Source of the DNA: an uncultured Lachnospiraceae bacterium
Lineage (GTDB): Bacteria > Bacillota > Clostridia > Lachnospirales > Lachnospiraceae
Reading direction: 5' to 3'
Assembly: GCA_947625205.1 (NCBI GenBank)
Contig: CANQNN010000013.1
Coordinates: 1 to 64,000 of the forward strand
DNA: 64,000 bases
This document shows, in pieces, positions 46,612 through 55,551 of this stretch. The position numbers and the translations under genes were made by a program. The stretch's first letter is position 1; every line of letters starts with the position of its first letter. The notes below the pieces were generated by a model. That model was not told where the DNA came from, searched no databases, and worked only from the letters and a program-made list of their open reading frames with translations.

Positions 46612-47986
46612 TGTCTAATCCTTTCTGTTTGATCTGCGCCGCAATTTCCTCCACCTTCTGTTCCGTGAGCATATATTTCTTGCGGAACAGGCATACCGCC
46701 AGCAGAAGTCCCGCGATCGGAATGACCGTCATTGTCATGCGCAGAATAAAAACAGAAGATTCCGACGCCTGTGCCGTGACTGCTGCCGACGTGTCATTGC
46801 TCAGCCTGCAGACCGACAGACAGACGGACGCGATCAGGACTGCAACGCCTGACGCAAGCTTCACCACAAAAGTCTGCATGGAGAAGATCACGCTCTCATC
46901 TCTTCTGTTGTTCTTCAGCTCGCCGTAGTCTACCGTATTGGCAAGAAATACCGTGGTTAAGACCGTCAGCATACCGAATGCGGCAAATACAAAGAACGCC
47001 GGAATAAACAGAAGAAAGATATTCGTCCATCCAAGACACATAAGCGCAAACAGCACCGCATAGCCCGTGATCGCCATCGCAAAACTCACATAGAACACCT
47101 GCAGGGAGTTGATAAACTTACGCAGCAGCGGATAGAACAGCATCATGGACAGGATCTGGATACCGCCGCCGAACGTGTTGAACAGAGTATATCCGTTTTC
47201 CCATGTCTCTCCCCCGAAATCGTACTTAAAGAAATAGATCAGCAGATTGGAGGTAATGTACAAGGAACAGTTGATCAGCACGATGGCAACGACCACGATC
47301 ATTGTCTGGTCATTCTGAACGAGCGCCCGGAACATCTGTCCTACGGACGGCGCTTCCACATCGACCGTGGATTTCTCCTTGATGTTGATACAGGTGATCA
47401 CGATAAAGACGACAAACAGCGCCGCAATGATCAGGGCAAACCTCTGGAAGCCGAGACGCTCGTCGCCCTGTCCGATGTTCTTTACACAGATCATCGTGAT
47501 AATGGTAATGAGAGCCGAACCGACGCCCGCACAGGAACGCGCCAGCGTGGTGAGTCCTTCACGCTCTTTACCGCCTTCCGTGAATGCCGGGATCATGGAC
47601 CAGTACGGAATATCCATCATCGTATAGGTGACGCCCCATAGGATGTATGTGATCGCTGCATATGCAACCAGTCCTCCGCCGTTAAGCGCCGGCGGAGCCG
47701 AGAACATGACAAACAGAATCACCGCATTGGTGATCGTTCCGATCAAGAGCCACGGCCGGAATTTGCCCCATCTGGTCCGGGTCTTAGCCACCAGCACGCC
47801 CATGACCGGGTCGTTAAACGCATCAAACACACGCGCCGCCATCAGAATGATCCCCATCGCCACCGCGCTCACACCCAGGATATCCTGATAATAATACAGG
47901 ATATAGCTTGCGGATAGCATGTAAACCATGTCTTTTCCCACCGCACCCAGTCCGTAGGATGCTTTTTCCTTAAAACTCAGCTTCAT
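46595..47986 (-). CDS. GPH-family sugar:cation symporter (MelB-like)
   Basis: MKLSFKEKASYGLGAVGKDMVYMLSASYILYYYQDILG...RVFDAFNDPVMGVLVAKTRTRWGKFRPWLL. Confidence 0.93.
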   Translation of the reverse strand: MKLSFKEKASYGLGAVGKDMVYMLSASYILYYYQDILGVSAVAMGIILMAARVFDAFNDPVMGVLVAKTRTRWGKFRPWLLIGTITNAVILFVMFSAPPALNGGGLVAYAAITYILWGVTYTMMDIPYWSMIPAFTEGGKEREGLTTLARSCAGVGSALITIITMICVKNIGQGDERLGFQRFALIIAALFVVFIVITCINIKEKSTVDVEAPSVGQMFRALVQNDQTMIVVVAIVLINCSLYITSNLLIYFFKYDFGGETWENGYTLFNTFGGGIQILSMMLFYPLLRKFINSLQVFYVSFAMAITGYAVLFALMCLGWTNIFLLFIPAFFVFAAFGMLTVLTTVFLANTVDYGELKNNRRDESVIFSMQTFVVKLASGVAVLIASVCLSVCRLSNDTSAAVTAQASESSVFILRMTMTVIPIAGLLLAVCLFRKKYMLTEQKVEEIAAQIKQKGLDNDSQI

Positions 47987-49463
47987 AAGATTTTCCTCCT
48001 CTCATGGCAAGTTCTACCACTTTGTATGCGCCATCGTACATGCCCGCCGCTTTATTCTTTACAATATTCCCGCACATGCCGCGAAGCAGGCTTCCTTCCC
48101 CGATAAACATCCTGATCATCTGAAGGGTGTGCGGAATATCCCTGCACTCCAGCGTGCCGTCCCCGCTATCCGCCGAGTGGATGGCGCCCCACTGCTCATG
48201 TCCGCCCACACGCTTGATGAACAGCTTCGGCACCGGATAAAATGCCAGTTCGCTAGGCTTGGTCACAAGCACATCGCAGCTTCTCATCAGCAGATTGGTA
48301 CAGTAGACCGCCTCAAATATATTTTCATGCCAGAAAGCGTGAACGCCGTTTACGTCCTGCGTGAGCGCGTTTTCCGCAAATGCCTGTGTTTCTTCCCACA
48401 CGTTGAAATGCTCTTCCGATACATCGCGAAGTCCCGGGATCTCCTGCTCCAGCTCCTCCCACACATTGCGGTAATCTCCCACATTGACATAGAGCGCCGC
48501 CTTATTCTTACGGATATAGGGCAGCAGATATTTGATAATGGCTGCAAAGATCTCTTTCTGTGCGCCCGCGCCGCCGATCGTCAGAAGGAACCGGAACGGT
48601 TTGCCCTCCTCCTGTCTTCTGATCCTGCGTGCGCAGTCGTTCTCGATATTGCTCACCAATTCATGATCGATGTAATGTCCTGTATATACCAGATCCGAAT
48701 CCGGCATCGGCTCTAATACCGCCTTTCCTTTCATACCGTTTAAAATGCGGTAGCCCTGATAAGCGAAATGCGTCTGGACCGTGTGAAGACTGCCTTCCGC
48801 CAGATGCAGCGCCATCGGCCAGTTGTCCGGTATCGCGTTGACCACATGCTTCATTCCCGCATGGATAGCCGCCTGCGCGGGCCACACATGGGTCGCCACT
48901 ACCGGAATATCCTTCGGCACATTCCGGTAAACCGCCGCCATGAGCTCCGCGTTCTTCTGATCGGATGCATTGTAGCTCAGCTTGCGGAATCCCTCGTAAT
49001 TCATCGGTTCCCAGACGAGCTTGTTGAACAGTCTGCTCTTGCCGGAAAGCCGGGAACCCAGCGAATACAGATCGTTCTGTGCGCTTATGACTTTCGTACA
49101 GGTCGTATGCCGGTAGGAATTTAAATCCATCCAGTACGGAACGTACCCCATAGACTTTGCCGCCGATGCAATTGCCATCGAGATCCTGTAATGTCCGAAT
49201 CCCATGCGGATATTGCCGACGATGATACCCTTGTCCATATCAAAGGCTTCCCCATCCTGCGGCGCGCTGCCATCCTCGCCCAGACGCACATCCATGACCC
49301 CCAGCAGATCGCCGATATGCTCATTCTTCTTTACGGTGACAGGATAGTCTGCCGCCGAGTCATCCCCGAATTTTGCCGCATATTTTTTCTTAGACTGCAC
49401 CGCTTTACGGTAAACTGACTCCGGCATCGGGTTGCCGAAGATCACTTTCGATCTCTCGATCAT
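47970..49463 (-). CDS. GT-B-fold glycosyltransferase-like protein (MGDG synthase/GT28-like), function unknown
   Basis: GNIRMGFGHYRISMAIASAAKSMGY resembles the GT28 N-terminal loop; 17-bp overlap with the transporter gene. Confidence 0.5.
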   Translation of the reverse strand: MIERSKVIFGNPMPESVYRKAVQSKKKYAAKFGDDSAADYPVTVKKNEHIGDLLGVMDVRLGEDGSAPQDGEAFDMDKGIIVGNIRMGFGHYRISMAIASAAKSMGYVPYWMDLNSYRHTTCTKVISAQNDLYSLGSRLSGKSRLFNKLVWEPMNYEGFRKLSYNASDQKNAELMAAVYRNVPKDIPVVATHVWPAQAAIHAGMKHVVNAIPDNWPMALHLAEGSLHTVQTHFAYQGYRILNGMKGKAVLEPMPDSDLVYTGHYIDHELVSNIENDCARRIRRQEEGKPFRFLLTIGGAGAQKEIFAAIIKYLLPYIRKNKAALYVNVGDYRNVWEELEQEIPGLRDVSEEHFNVWEETQAFAENALTQDVNGVHAFWHENIFEAVYCTNLLMRSCDVLVTKPSELAFYPVPKLFIKRVGGHEQWGAIHSADSGDGTLECRDIPHTLQMIRMFIGEGSLLRGMCGNIVKNKAAGMYDGAYKVVELAMRGGKSYEAEF

Positions 49464-49544
49464 ATACCTTCTCCTCCTTTATATTGATTCATCTGTTCCT
49501 TCATGATACGGTCCCCTGCACCGGCTATGCGCCCGGCCCGTCTG

Positions 49545-50123
49545 TCAGCCGTGCACCCGGATACCCTCCATCAGAATCTCCACCACTTCATCCAGTGCAT
49601 CCTGATAGGATATTTGATTCCGTATCAATATGTCCCTTTGAAAAAACTGCTCCACGGACGCTTCCAGCATCATCTTGAGAATAGGGATCCTGACCGGCTG
49701 AATACAGCCCTCCGCGATCCCCTGCTCGATCAGCCCGATCGTTGTCTCCCAGCCGGTCTCCAGCCGCCGCTCCACCTGCTTGTATATTTTGGGATATTTG
49801 TCCCTTAAAAGATAAAGCTGCTTAAGATCCACATCTTTATACCCTTCCGGAAGCACACCCAGTATCCTATGTATCTTCTCGACCGTGCTCAGACTCCCGT
49901 CTTCGACCACCGCCTGCTCGCTCTCCTTGATCTTGTCAAACATATAATCCACCATCGCAAGAAACAGTTCTTCTTTATCCGCAAACACTTTGTAGAGCGT
50001 CTTCTTACTGATCTTAAGCGACCGGGCGATATCGTCCATCGTAAATTTCAGACCCTTATCATTAAAGATCCGCAGCGTGCCTTTCAGGATCTCTTCCCGT
50101 ATATTCTCATTCCTTACATCCAT
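49545..50123 (-). CDS. TetR/AcrR-family regulator
   Basis: EEILKGTLRIFNDKGLKFTMDDIARSLKISKKTLYKVFADKEELFLAMVDY. ATG at 50123 with RBS gggagg. Confidence 0.92.
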   Translation of the reverse strand: MDVRNENIREEILKGTLRIFNDKGLKFTMDDIARSLKISKKTLYKVFADKEELFLAMVDYMFDKIKESEQAVVEDGSLSTVEKIHRILGVLPEGYKDVDLKQLYLLRDKYPKIYKQVERRLETGWETTIGLIEQGIAEGCIQPVRIPILKMMLEASVEQFFQRDILIRNQISYQDALDEVVEILMEGIRVHG

Positions 50124-50329
50124 CGGTATCCTCCCGTATATAAAAACAGGAAACTTATTTTTAATTTTAAGTTTCCTTAATTCTATCATGACGCTTATAG
50201 TATGGCAAGAAACTATTTCGCCAAAAATAGTTTCCGCTTTTTATACATATTTACCAGATTTATAATATTTACTACATTTCGCTGCCTTGCATCAAGGGTC
50301 TGACCATTCGCAAAAAGCCGCCTGAATCG

Positions 50330-51040
50330 CTATCTTACCGTCTCAAAATGAAGCTTACGAAGTCCTTCCACTTCATCGCACAGAGGCTTTAACCGACACG
50401 ATGCACAGTCCATGATAAGATTGCTGAAGATTTCATTGAGTGATTCCGTGACGGCGTCTATCCTGCGTGCCGCTTCGCCAAACGCCTCATAGGAAAACCG
50501 CGGGTCGGTAATATAGACAATGCGTGCCGACAATACCTCCGGATGCGCATGATAAGCCGCAATATAGCACCGCCCGACCTGTTCAAAATCAAGACCGAGG
50601 CGCAGCGCCTCTCTGCCTATCCGCACCGGTTCTCTGTGCGCGGAAGGCGATATCCTTGTCATGTATCCCCGGGGATAGATATGGTATCTGGTATAGTCAA
50701 GACGCCGGAGCACACGGTACGCCTGCTCGCTGTCCGCCCATGCGCCATCGTCCACACGCAGAGTCGTGAACACGGCATAAGACGTATCCGCCTTGATCTG
50801 CGGCAGATCAGGTCCGCAGACTATGACTTCATCCGCAACGGACTCATCCGAGGTAAAAGCCACCGCGCTGTATGCGCCGAGACTGCCGCCGCCCAGCTCG
50901 TATGCGGTATCTTTCCTAAATAGGATGCTCTGCTGCGTTTCCTGTTCCCACAGAGCTGCTCCGTCATAAGGATAGCGCTTACACGGCAAATCACGGAACA
51001 TATGCCCGCAGCGGGCAATCAGGTCATCGTACAGAGTCAT
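50330..51040 (-). CDS. Conserved Cys-containing protein, possible truncated ACS/CdhC-like domain
   Basis: RIGREALRLGLDFEQVGRCYIAAYHAHPEVLSARIVYITD and terminal CASCRLKPLC recall part of the acetyl-CoA synthase A-cluster domain; no database check. Confidence 0.45.
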   Translation of the reverse strand: MTLYDDLIARCGHMFRDLPCKRYPYDGAALWEQETQQSILFRKDTAYELGGGSLGAYSAVAFTSDESVADEVIVCGPDLPQIKADTSYAVFTTLRVDDGAWADSEQAYRVLRRLDYTRYHIYPRGYMTRISPSAHREPVRIGREALRLGLDFEQVGRCYIAAYHAHPEVLSARIVYITDPRFSYEAFGEAARRIDAVTESLNEIFSNLIMDCASCRLKPLCDEVEGLRKLHFETVR

Positions 51041-51242
51041 CCCTTTTCTCCTTACCTGCTGCGCTTTTCGCGCTTTCCGCTCTTTGCTTCCGTCTCGCGT
51101 CTTTCCTGTCGTAAAATCTGTTCATGAGGGGCGTCATCGCCGCTGCAAGCTTCATGTCCAGATTAAAGAAATATATGATGAGGCTTAACAGAAACAGCGC
51201 CGCCAATATGCCGAAAATGATCAACAACACCTTTCCCATCAC
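51024..51242 (-). CDS. Small single-TM hypothetical protein
   Basis: MMGKVLLIIFGILAALFLLSLIIYFFNLDMKLA; overlaps both neighbours, so operonic. Confidence 0.55.
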   Translation of the reverse strand: MMGKVLLIIFGILAALFLLSLIIYFFNLDMKLAAAMTPLMNRFYDRKDARRKQRAESAKSAAGKEKRDDSVR

Positions 51243-52033
51243 GCGCCCATTCCTTTCTGCCTTGCAAACTCGGCTGCGCCCAGCGCGCCCATCAGCTGCG
51301 GATCGATCGCAAGGTCAATGACCCTGATCTTTAAAACTTTTTCAATGGCATCTTTTAAGCCGTCATTCTTCGCGCACCCGCCTGTGAGCGCCACGCTGTC
51401 CGTCGCGCCGGCTTTCTTAGCCATGACAAAACACCGCTTCGCCACAGACATCTCGATACCCGCCGCGATCTCCTCCATCGGTTTACCCTCGCCCACCAGA
51501 GAGATGACCTCGCTCTCGGCAAACACGGTACACTGGGCAGTGATGGGGATCACGTTCTTAGCCGTAAGCGACAGCCGGGAAAATTCGGGCAGAGACATCT
51601 CGAAAGCATTCGCCATCGTCTCAAAAAACCTTCCCGTACCCGCGGCGCACTTATCATTCATGGCAAAATCAAGCACCGTCCCGTCCGTGTCAATGGCGAT
51701 CCCCTTCACATCCTGACCTCCGATATCTATGACCGCCTTCACGGAAGGATCCGCCACATGCACGCCCATAGCGTGACAGCTGATCTCCGATATGTTTTCA
51801 TCCGCAAAGGGAACTTTGTTACGCCCGTACCCCGTGCCGACCAGATATGCAAGTTCTGATGCATTTTTTAAATCTGACACTTGTGTCACTGCATCGTCAA
51901 GAGCCGCCTGGGCGCTTAAGACAGGGTTGATCCTGCTTTTCATCGTAACGCTTGCGGCAATCTTCCCGTCCTCGTCCAGTATCACGCATTTTGTATAGGT
52001 ACTTCCGGCATCGCATCCGCCAAAATATCTCAT
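51239..52033 (-). CDS. hgdC: 2-hydroxyacyl-CoA dehydratase activator ATPase (BadF/BadG/BcrA/BcrD, HgdC-like)
   Basis: MRYFGGCDAGSTYTKCVILDEDGK...VIDIGGQDVKGIAIDTDGTVLDFAMNDKCAAGTGRFFE. ATG at 52033 with upstream aaggagcgg. Confidence 0.92.
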   Translation of the reverse strand: MRYFGGCDAGSTYTKCVILDEDGKIAASVTMKSRINPVLSAQAALDDAVTQVSDLKNASELAYLVGTGYGRNKVPFADENISEISCHAMGVHVADPSVKAVIDIGGQDVKGIAIDTDGTVLDFAMNDKCAAGTGRFFETMANAFEMSLPEFSRLSLTAKNVIPITAQCTVFAESEVISLVGEGKPMEEIAAGIEMSVAKRCFVMAKKAGATDSVALTGGCAKNDGLKDAIEKVLKIRVIDLAIDPQLMGALGAAEFARQKGMGA

Positions 52034-52102
52034 TGTTATTTCCGCTCCTTCCCTCCATGTCAAACACTGCATAAGCCCGCGCCATATCTGCGCCCCGCGC
52101 AT

Positions 52103-53641
52103 CTACCACGCAAGCTCGTCATCGATATCCTCAAGACTTGCATCCAGCGGCTCCTCCCGCAGCACCGTACGCATATAACGGTTTACCTCCGTGCGCATAT
52201 CCTTACGGGATGCAGTGCGCGCATCCATCAGCCCGTGGGTGGCCCACACCAGATGTATGCCGTGCGCTCTGGCCTCTTCCTCAAACAAGCCGTGGTAGCC
52301 CGACATAGATTTACACCCCATATGGGCGTACATGATCACCATGTCCACGTGAAAGCTCTCACAGAAGCGCCACAAATCCGCCACACCCACTTCATAACCG
52401 CCGTTGGAACGGCTGCGCATGATCATCTTCTCATACAGATAAGCCAGATCATAGACCGCCTTATCTTTATCCTCCGTATCGATCATTCTGGTGGAGCAAA
52501 GGGTGAGCATATCCACCAGAGGAACGATGCCCCAACAATTCTGCAGCCAGATGCCGAAAGCAGTATAATACGCCGACTGAACACCCCATGTAATGGCGCG
52601 GTGACGCACCTGCTTCGCCATCAGTTCTTTCCTCCCGTATCCCTTCATGGCAAGCTTCGTCAGCTTATGATCCGTCTTTAAGAAATCATCCACCCGGCCT
52701 CCCGCCGCCATATACACCGCATACCGGTACAGCGACAGGCTGTTGCCCGTGATCTGCGGATAAGGCGTTCTGGAGATATCATACCACTCAAGAAGCTGTT
52801 CCGTCTCTTTGTTAAAACGTTTCATTGTCTCAAAGAAAGCATTCCAGTCGAATGTCTCGCCTGTCTGTTCCTCTATAAAAGCAATGGCGTTCAGTATCTC
52901 CTCCGCCGCGTACTGCTGCACGCTGTCCTCATCATGCCTGATCGGCACGGCAAGCTGAAATGTGGGAATATCCATGCAGGATGCCATGATGCCGTTTCCC
53001 ATCAGGCTGCCGTCGCAGGTAGTATTGCACTGCACCGCGCACCTGCCGATCCTGGGATAATCCCCCTTGAGCGCAACGCCAAGCTCTGCCGCCGGCATGG
53101 GGCACACGTCGTTTGGTATGCCGTACTCCTGCGCCGCGTCCAGATAATAGAGCACGCCGTCCTGCGCCATCATGGCGCATGTGTAGACTGCTGGCACTTC
53201 CACGGACACCCATTTCAAATTGGGAAATCCGTTCATGATCTGGCTCATCATATTTTCGTCAAAGACAACCAGCTTTTCATTCAGCTTCTTATCGTTACCG
53301 CAGGCCGGATCGGCGCGGAACATAACACTCATGCTCTTGCACATATCGCGCACCACCAGCTCCAGCGCAACTCTCGCCACACGAAGCTGCGTCCCGCGCA
53401 TTCCCTCCGTATGACGGTCAAAAAAGTCCGGCACCGCCAGATAGTTGACCATCCACCGATAGCGGAAAAAGGCTTTCAGGTTAGCGGGACGGAGCACAAA
53501 CCCGATCAAAGTACCCCAGATGCCCAGCCAGTGCACATAATCATACCATGTATCTTTAAGCCCGCGCCACTCCCTGCGCCGCTTTGCTTTCCTGCCGTTG
53601 TAGAGTTTTCCGAGTGGTTCGCTCCCCATAGATTTTCCCAT
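52103..53641 (-). CDS. 2-hydroxyacyl-CoA dehydratase subunit D-like protein
   Basis: AEEILNAIAFIEEQTGETFDWNAFFETMKRFNKET...VDMVIMYAHMGCKSMSGYHGLFEEEARAHGIHLVW. Confidence 0.8.
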   Translation of the reverse strand: MGKSMGSEPLGKLYNGRKAKRRREWRGLKDTWYDYVHWLGIWGTLIGFVLRPANLKAFFRYRWMVNYLAVPDFFDRHTEGMRGTQLRVARVALELVVRDMCKSMSVMFRADPACGNDKKLNEKLVVFDENMMSQIMNGFPNLKWVSVEVPAVYTCAMMAQDGVLYYLDAAQEYGIPNDVCPMPAAELGVALKGDYPRIGRCAVQCNTTCDGSLMGNGIMASCMDIPTFQLAVPIRHDEDSVQQYAAEEILNAIAFIEEQTGETFDWNAFFETMKRFNKETEQLLEWYDISRTPYPQITGNSLSLYRYAVYMAAGGRVDDFLKTDHKLTKLAMKGYGRKELMAKQVRHRAITWGVQSAYYTAFGIWLQNCWGIVPLVDMLTLCSTRMIDTEDKDKAVYDLAYLYEKMIMRSRSNGGYEVGVADLWRFCESFHVDMVIMYAHMGCKSMSGYHGLFEEEARAHGIHLVWATHGLMDARTASRKDMRTEVNRYMRTVLREEPLDASLEDIDDELAW

Positions 53642-53668
53642 AATGATGATCCTTTCTTAACAGTCTGT

Positions 53669-53760
53669 TATCCGTACAGATCTGTTACCGCCTTGCTCTG
53701 TCTTTGCGGCTGCGTATCCGTACAGATCCGTTACCACCTTGCTCCGTCTTTGCGGCTTCG
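53669..53760. repeat. Two tandem 46-bp units leading into an inverted-repeat element
   Basis: tatccgtacagatc(t/c)gttacc(g/a)ccttgctc(t/c)gtctttgcggct(g/t)cg twice. Confidence 0.85.
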
Positions 53761-53762
53761 TA

Positions 53763-53913
53763 TCCGTACGAATCACATATACTATAAGCAGACCCTTTGA
53801 AGCCGTCGGTACTTAGCGAGGTAAAGAGTTGCTTAGCAACTCTCGAGCTTAGTACCGTTACGGCTGAAACGGAGCGCAAGCGCGGCTGCGTTGGTATATG
53901 TGATCTGTACGGA
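53763..53913. repeat. ~150-bp inverted-repeat element, copy A
   Basis: Ends tccgtacgaatcacatatac...gtatatgtgatctgtacgga; core ggtacttagcgaggtaaagagttgcttagcaactctcgagcttagtacc. Confidence 0.9.
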
Positions 53914-53936
53914 CGCAAGTCTCTTAAAGCCGCCGC

Positions 53937-55118
53937 CTAGCGGGATCCTTTCTTGATCTCTATACTCTCTACAAAAGCCTGCACGCGCGTCCGCAACTGC
54001 CCTGAGCTGCCCGACGCATACGGTCTGTCCACCGACAGCACGGGATAACCGTAATCATTCCGCATGACCTTGCCCGCATAGGCCCTCTCATAGCCCCAGT
54101 AATCACAGAATTTGATCTGTTCATAGATAATGCCGTCCGCACGGTACTCACGCGCCAGCGCATCCACATACTGATGCCGCTGCCTGATCTTGTCTGTATT
54201 CATAAACCGCGGGCACTGTCCCTGTTCCATATAATGGCGGCAGATCTGCGTCAGCACATCCCCGTCATCAGTCAGATTGATCATAGTCCGTTCCGGAAAC
54301 GAACCGAGACAATAGCAGTCAGCCGCCACATAAGCGCCCGCTTCCTCCACCAGCCGTATAAGAGCAGGGTCGTCGATTTCTGATCCCACCATGACCACTC
54401 TGGCCCGATAGGCGCTGCGTTCATCGGGTTCGCGCTTTTTAAGCTCCTCCAGCGTATCGGAGAGGATCGAGATCATATATTCCTTCGGGCAGACGAACGT
54501 GGACAGACATAACACTGCGAACTCATATCCCGTGATGCGCGGTCTGTCTTCCTTACGGTACGCCCCGATCTCCATGATCAGGCTGTTGATGCGGTTCTGC
54601 TTCTCCACCGCGCGCGCCAGCGCCGCATCGGATATATCCACCCCAAGCCGATCAGCCAACGGTTCCAGCACATACTGCCGCATCTGGCGCACGTAATGTC
54701 TGAGCGCCGTCTCATCGGACTTCATCGGCACATCCGAATAAGTCACAAAAAAATGTTCGTTATCGCACAGCTTCAGCTTATCGATATTCTCCACGCACCG
54801 GTTCATCTGCGCACAGGCGTCCGGCGCAAGGATACAGTCCAGATAACCGTAGCCGCCTTCAAGCGCACGTTCCAGGAGCGCTCTCGCGCACTCGCACATA
54901 ATGCTTGTCATATAATATGTGCCCATCTCCATCGAACCCGTTCCCGGAGCTCTTAATCTCACCGAAAAGCAATTATCCAGATTCAAAAGCGGTTCCGGAA
55001 TCATTGCGCACACACTTCCAATGGCATACTGCCCGTTCTCCTTCGCCCGGCGCGACGGCTCGTTATATGTATCGTGAAGCAGATTCTCCAACTCATAAAT
55101 ATGTGCTAAATCCTTCAA
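53937..55118 (-). CDS. 2-hydroxyacyl-CoA dehydratase (HgdB/FldC-like) family protein
   Basis: MEMGTYYMTSIMCECARALLERAL...LEELKKREPDERSAYRARVVMVGSEIDDPALIRLVEEAGAYVAADCYCLGS...EQIKFCDYWGYERA. Apparent TTG start. Confidence 0.85.
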   Translation of the reverse strand: MKDLAHIYELENLLHDTYNEPSRRAKENGQYAIGSVCAMIPEPLLNLDNCFSVRLRAPGTGSMEMGTYYMTSIMCECARALLERALEGGYGYLDCILAPDACAQMNRCVENIDKLKLCDNEHFFVTYSDVPMKSDETALRHYVRQMRQYVLEPLADRLGVDISDAALARAVEKQNRINSLIMEIGAYRKEDRPRITGYEFAVLCLSTFVCPKEYMISILSDTLEELKKREPDERSAYRARVVMVGSEIDDPALIRLVEEAGAYVAADCYCLGSFPERTMINLTDDGDVLTQICRHYMEQGQCPRFMNTDKIRQRHQYVDALAREYRADGIIYEQIKFCDYWGYERAYAGKVMRNDYGYPVLSVDRPYASGSSGQLRTRVQAFVESIEIKKGSR

Positions 55119-55228
55119 TCTCCAATCTCCTCTTTTACTCCTGCCCTTTTACTTCTGCTCTCTCACTTCTGCTTTATTTCCTCTACACTTCTTCTTTACT
55201 TCTTCTTTGCTTCTTCTTTGCTTCTGCA

Positions 55229-55383
55229 TATGCGTACAGATTGCATATACCACAAGCAGACCCTTTGAAGCCGTCGGTACTTAGCGAGGTAAAAAGTTGC
55301 TTAGCAACTCTCGAGCTTAGTACCGTTACGGCTGAAACGGAGCGCAAGCGCGTCTGCATTGGTATATGCAATCTGTACGCATA
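55229..55383. repeat. ~155-bp inverted-repeat element, copy B
   Basis: Perfect 23-bp terminal inverted repeats TATGCGTACAGATTGCATATACC / GGTATATGCAATCTGTACGCATA with the same core as copy A. Confidence 0.93.
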
Positions 55384-55543
55384 CCAATCCCGTAAAGCCG
55401 CCAGCACTTAGCGAGGTAAAGAGTTGCTTAGCAACTCTCGAGCTTAGTACCGCTACGGCTGAAACGGAGCGCAAGCGCGTCTGCGTTGGTATATGCAATC
55501 TGTACGCATACCAATCCCGTAAAGCCGCCAGCACTTAGCGAGG
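55384..55543. repeat. Truncated copies C (127 bp, lacking left terminus) and D (33-bp fragment) of the same element
   Basis: ccaatcccgtaaagccgccagcacttagcgagg... occurs at 55384 and again at 55511 (period 127 bp). Confidence 0.9.
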
Positions 55544-55551
55544 TTTTTCAC

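Noticed and set aside
53685-55534. Small ORFs (53685..53918, 55183..55407, 55301..55534) sharing LRSVSAVTVLSSRVAKQLFTSLS
   Set aside because: They are translations of the non-coding inverted-repeat elements; the shared peptide reflects repeat copies, not a protein family.
55229-55543. Possible CRISPR array
   Set aside because: Repeats are long (127-155 bp), palindromic and without unique regular spacers; no cas genes nearby.
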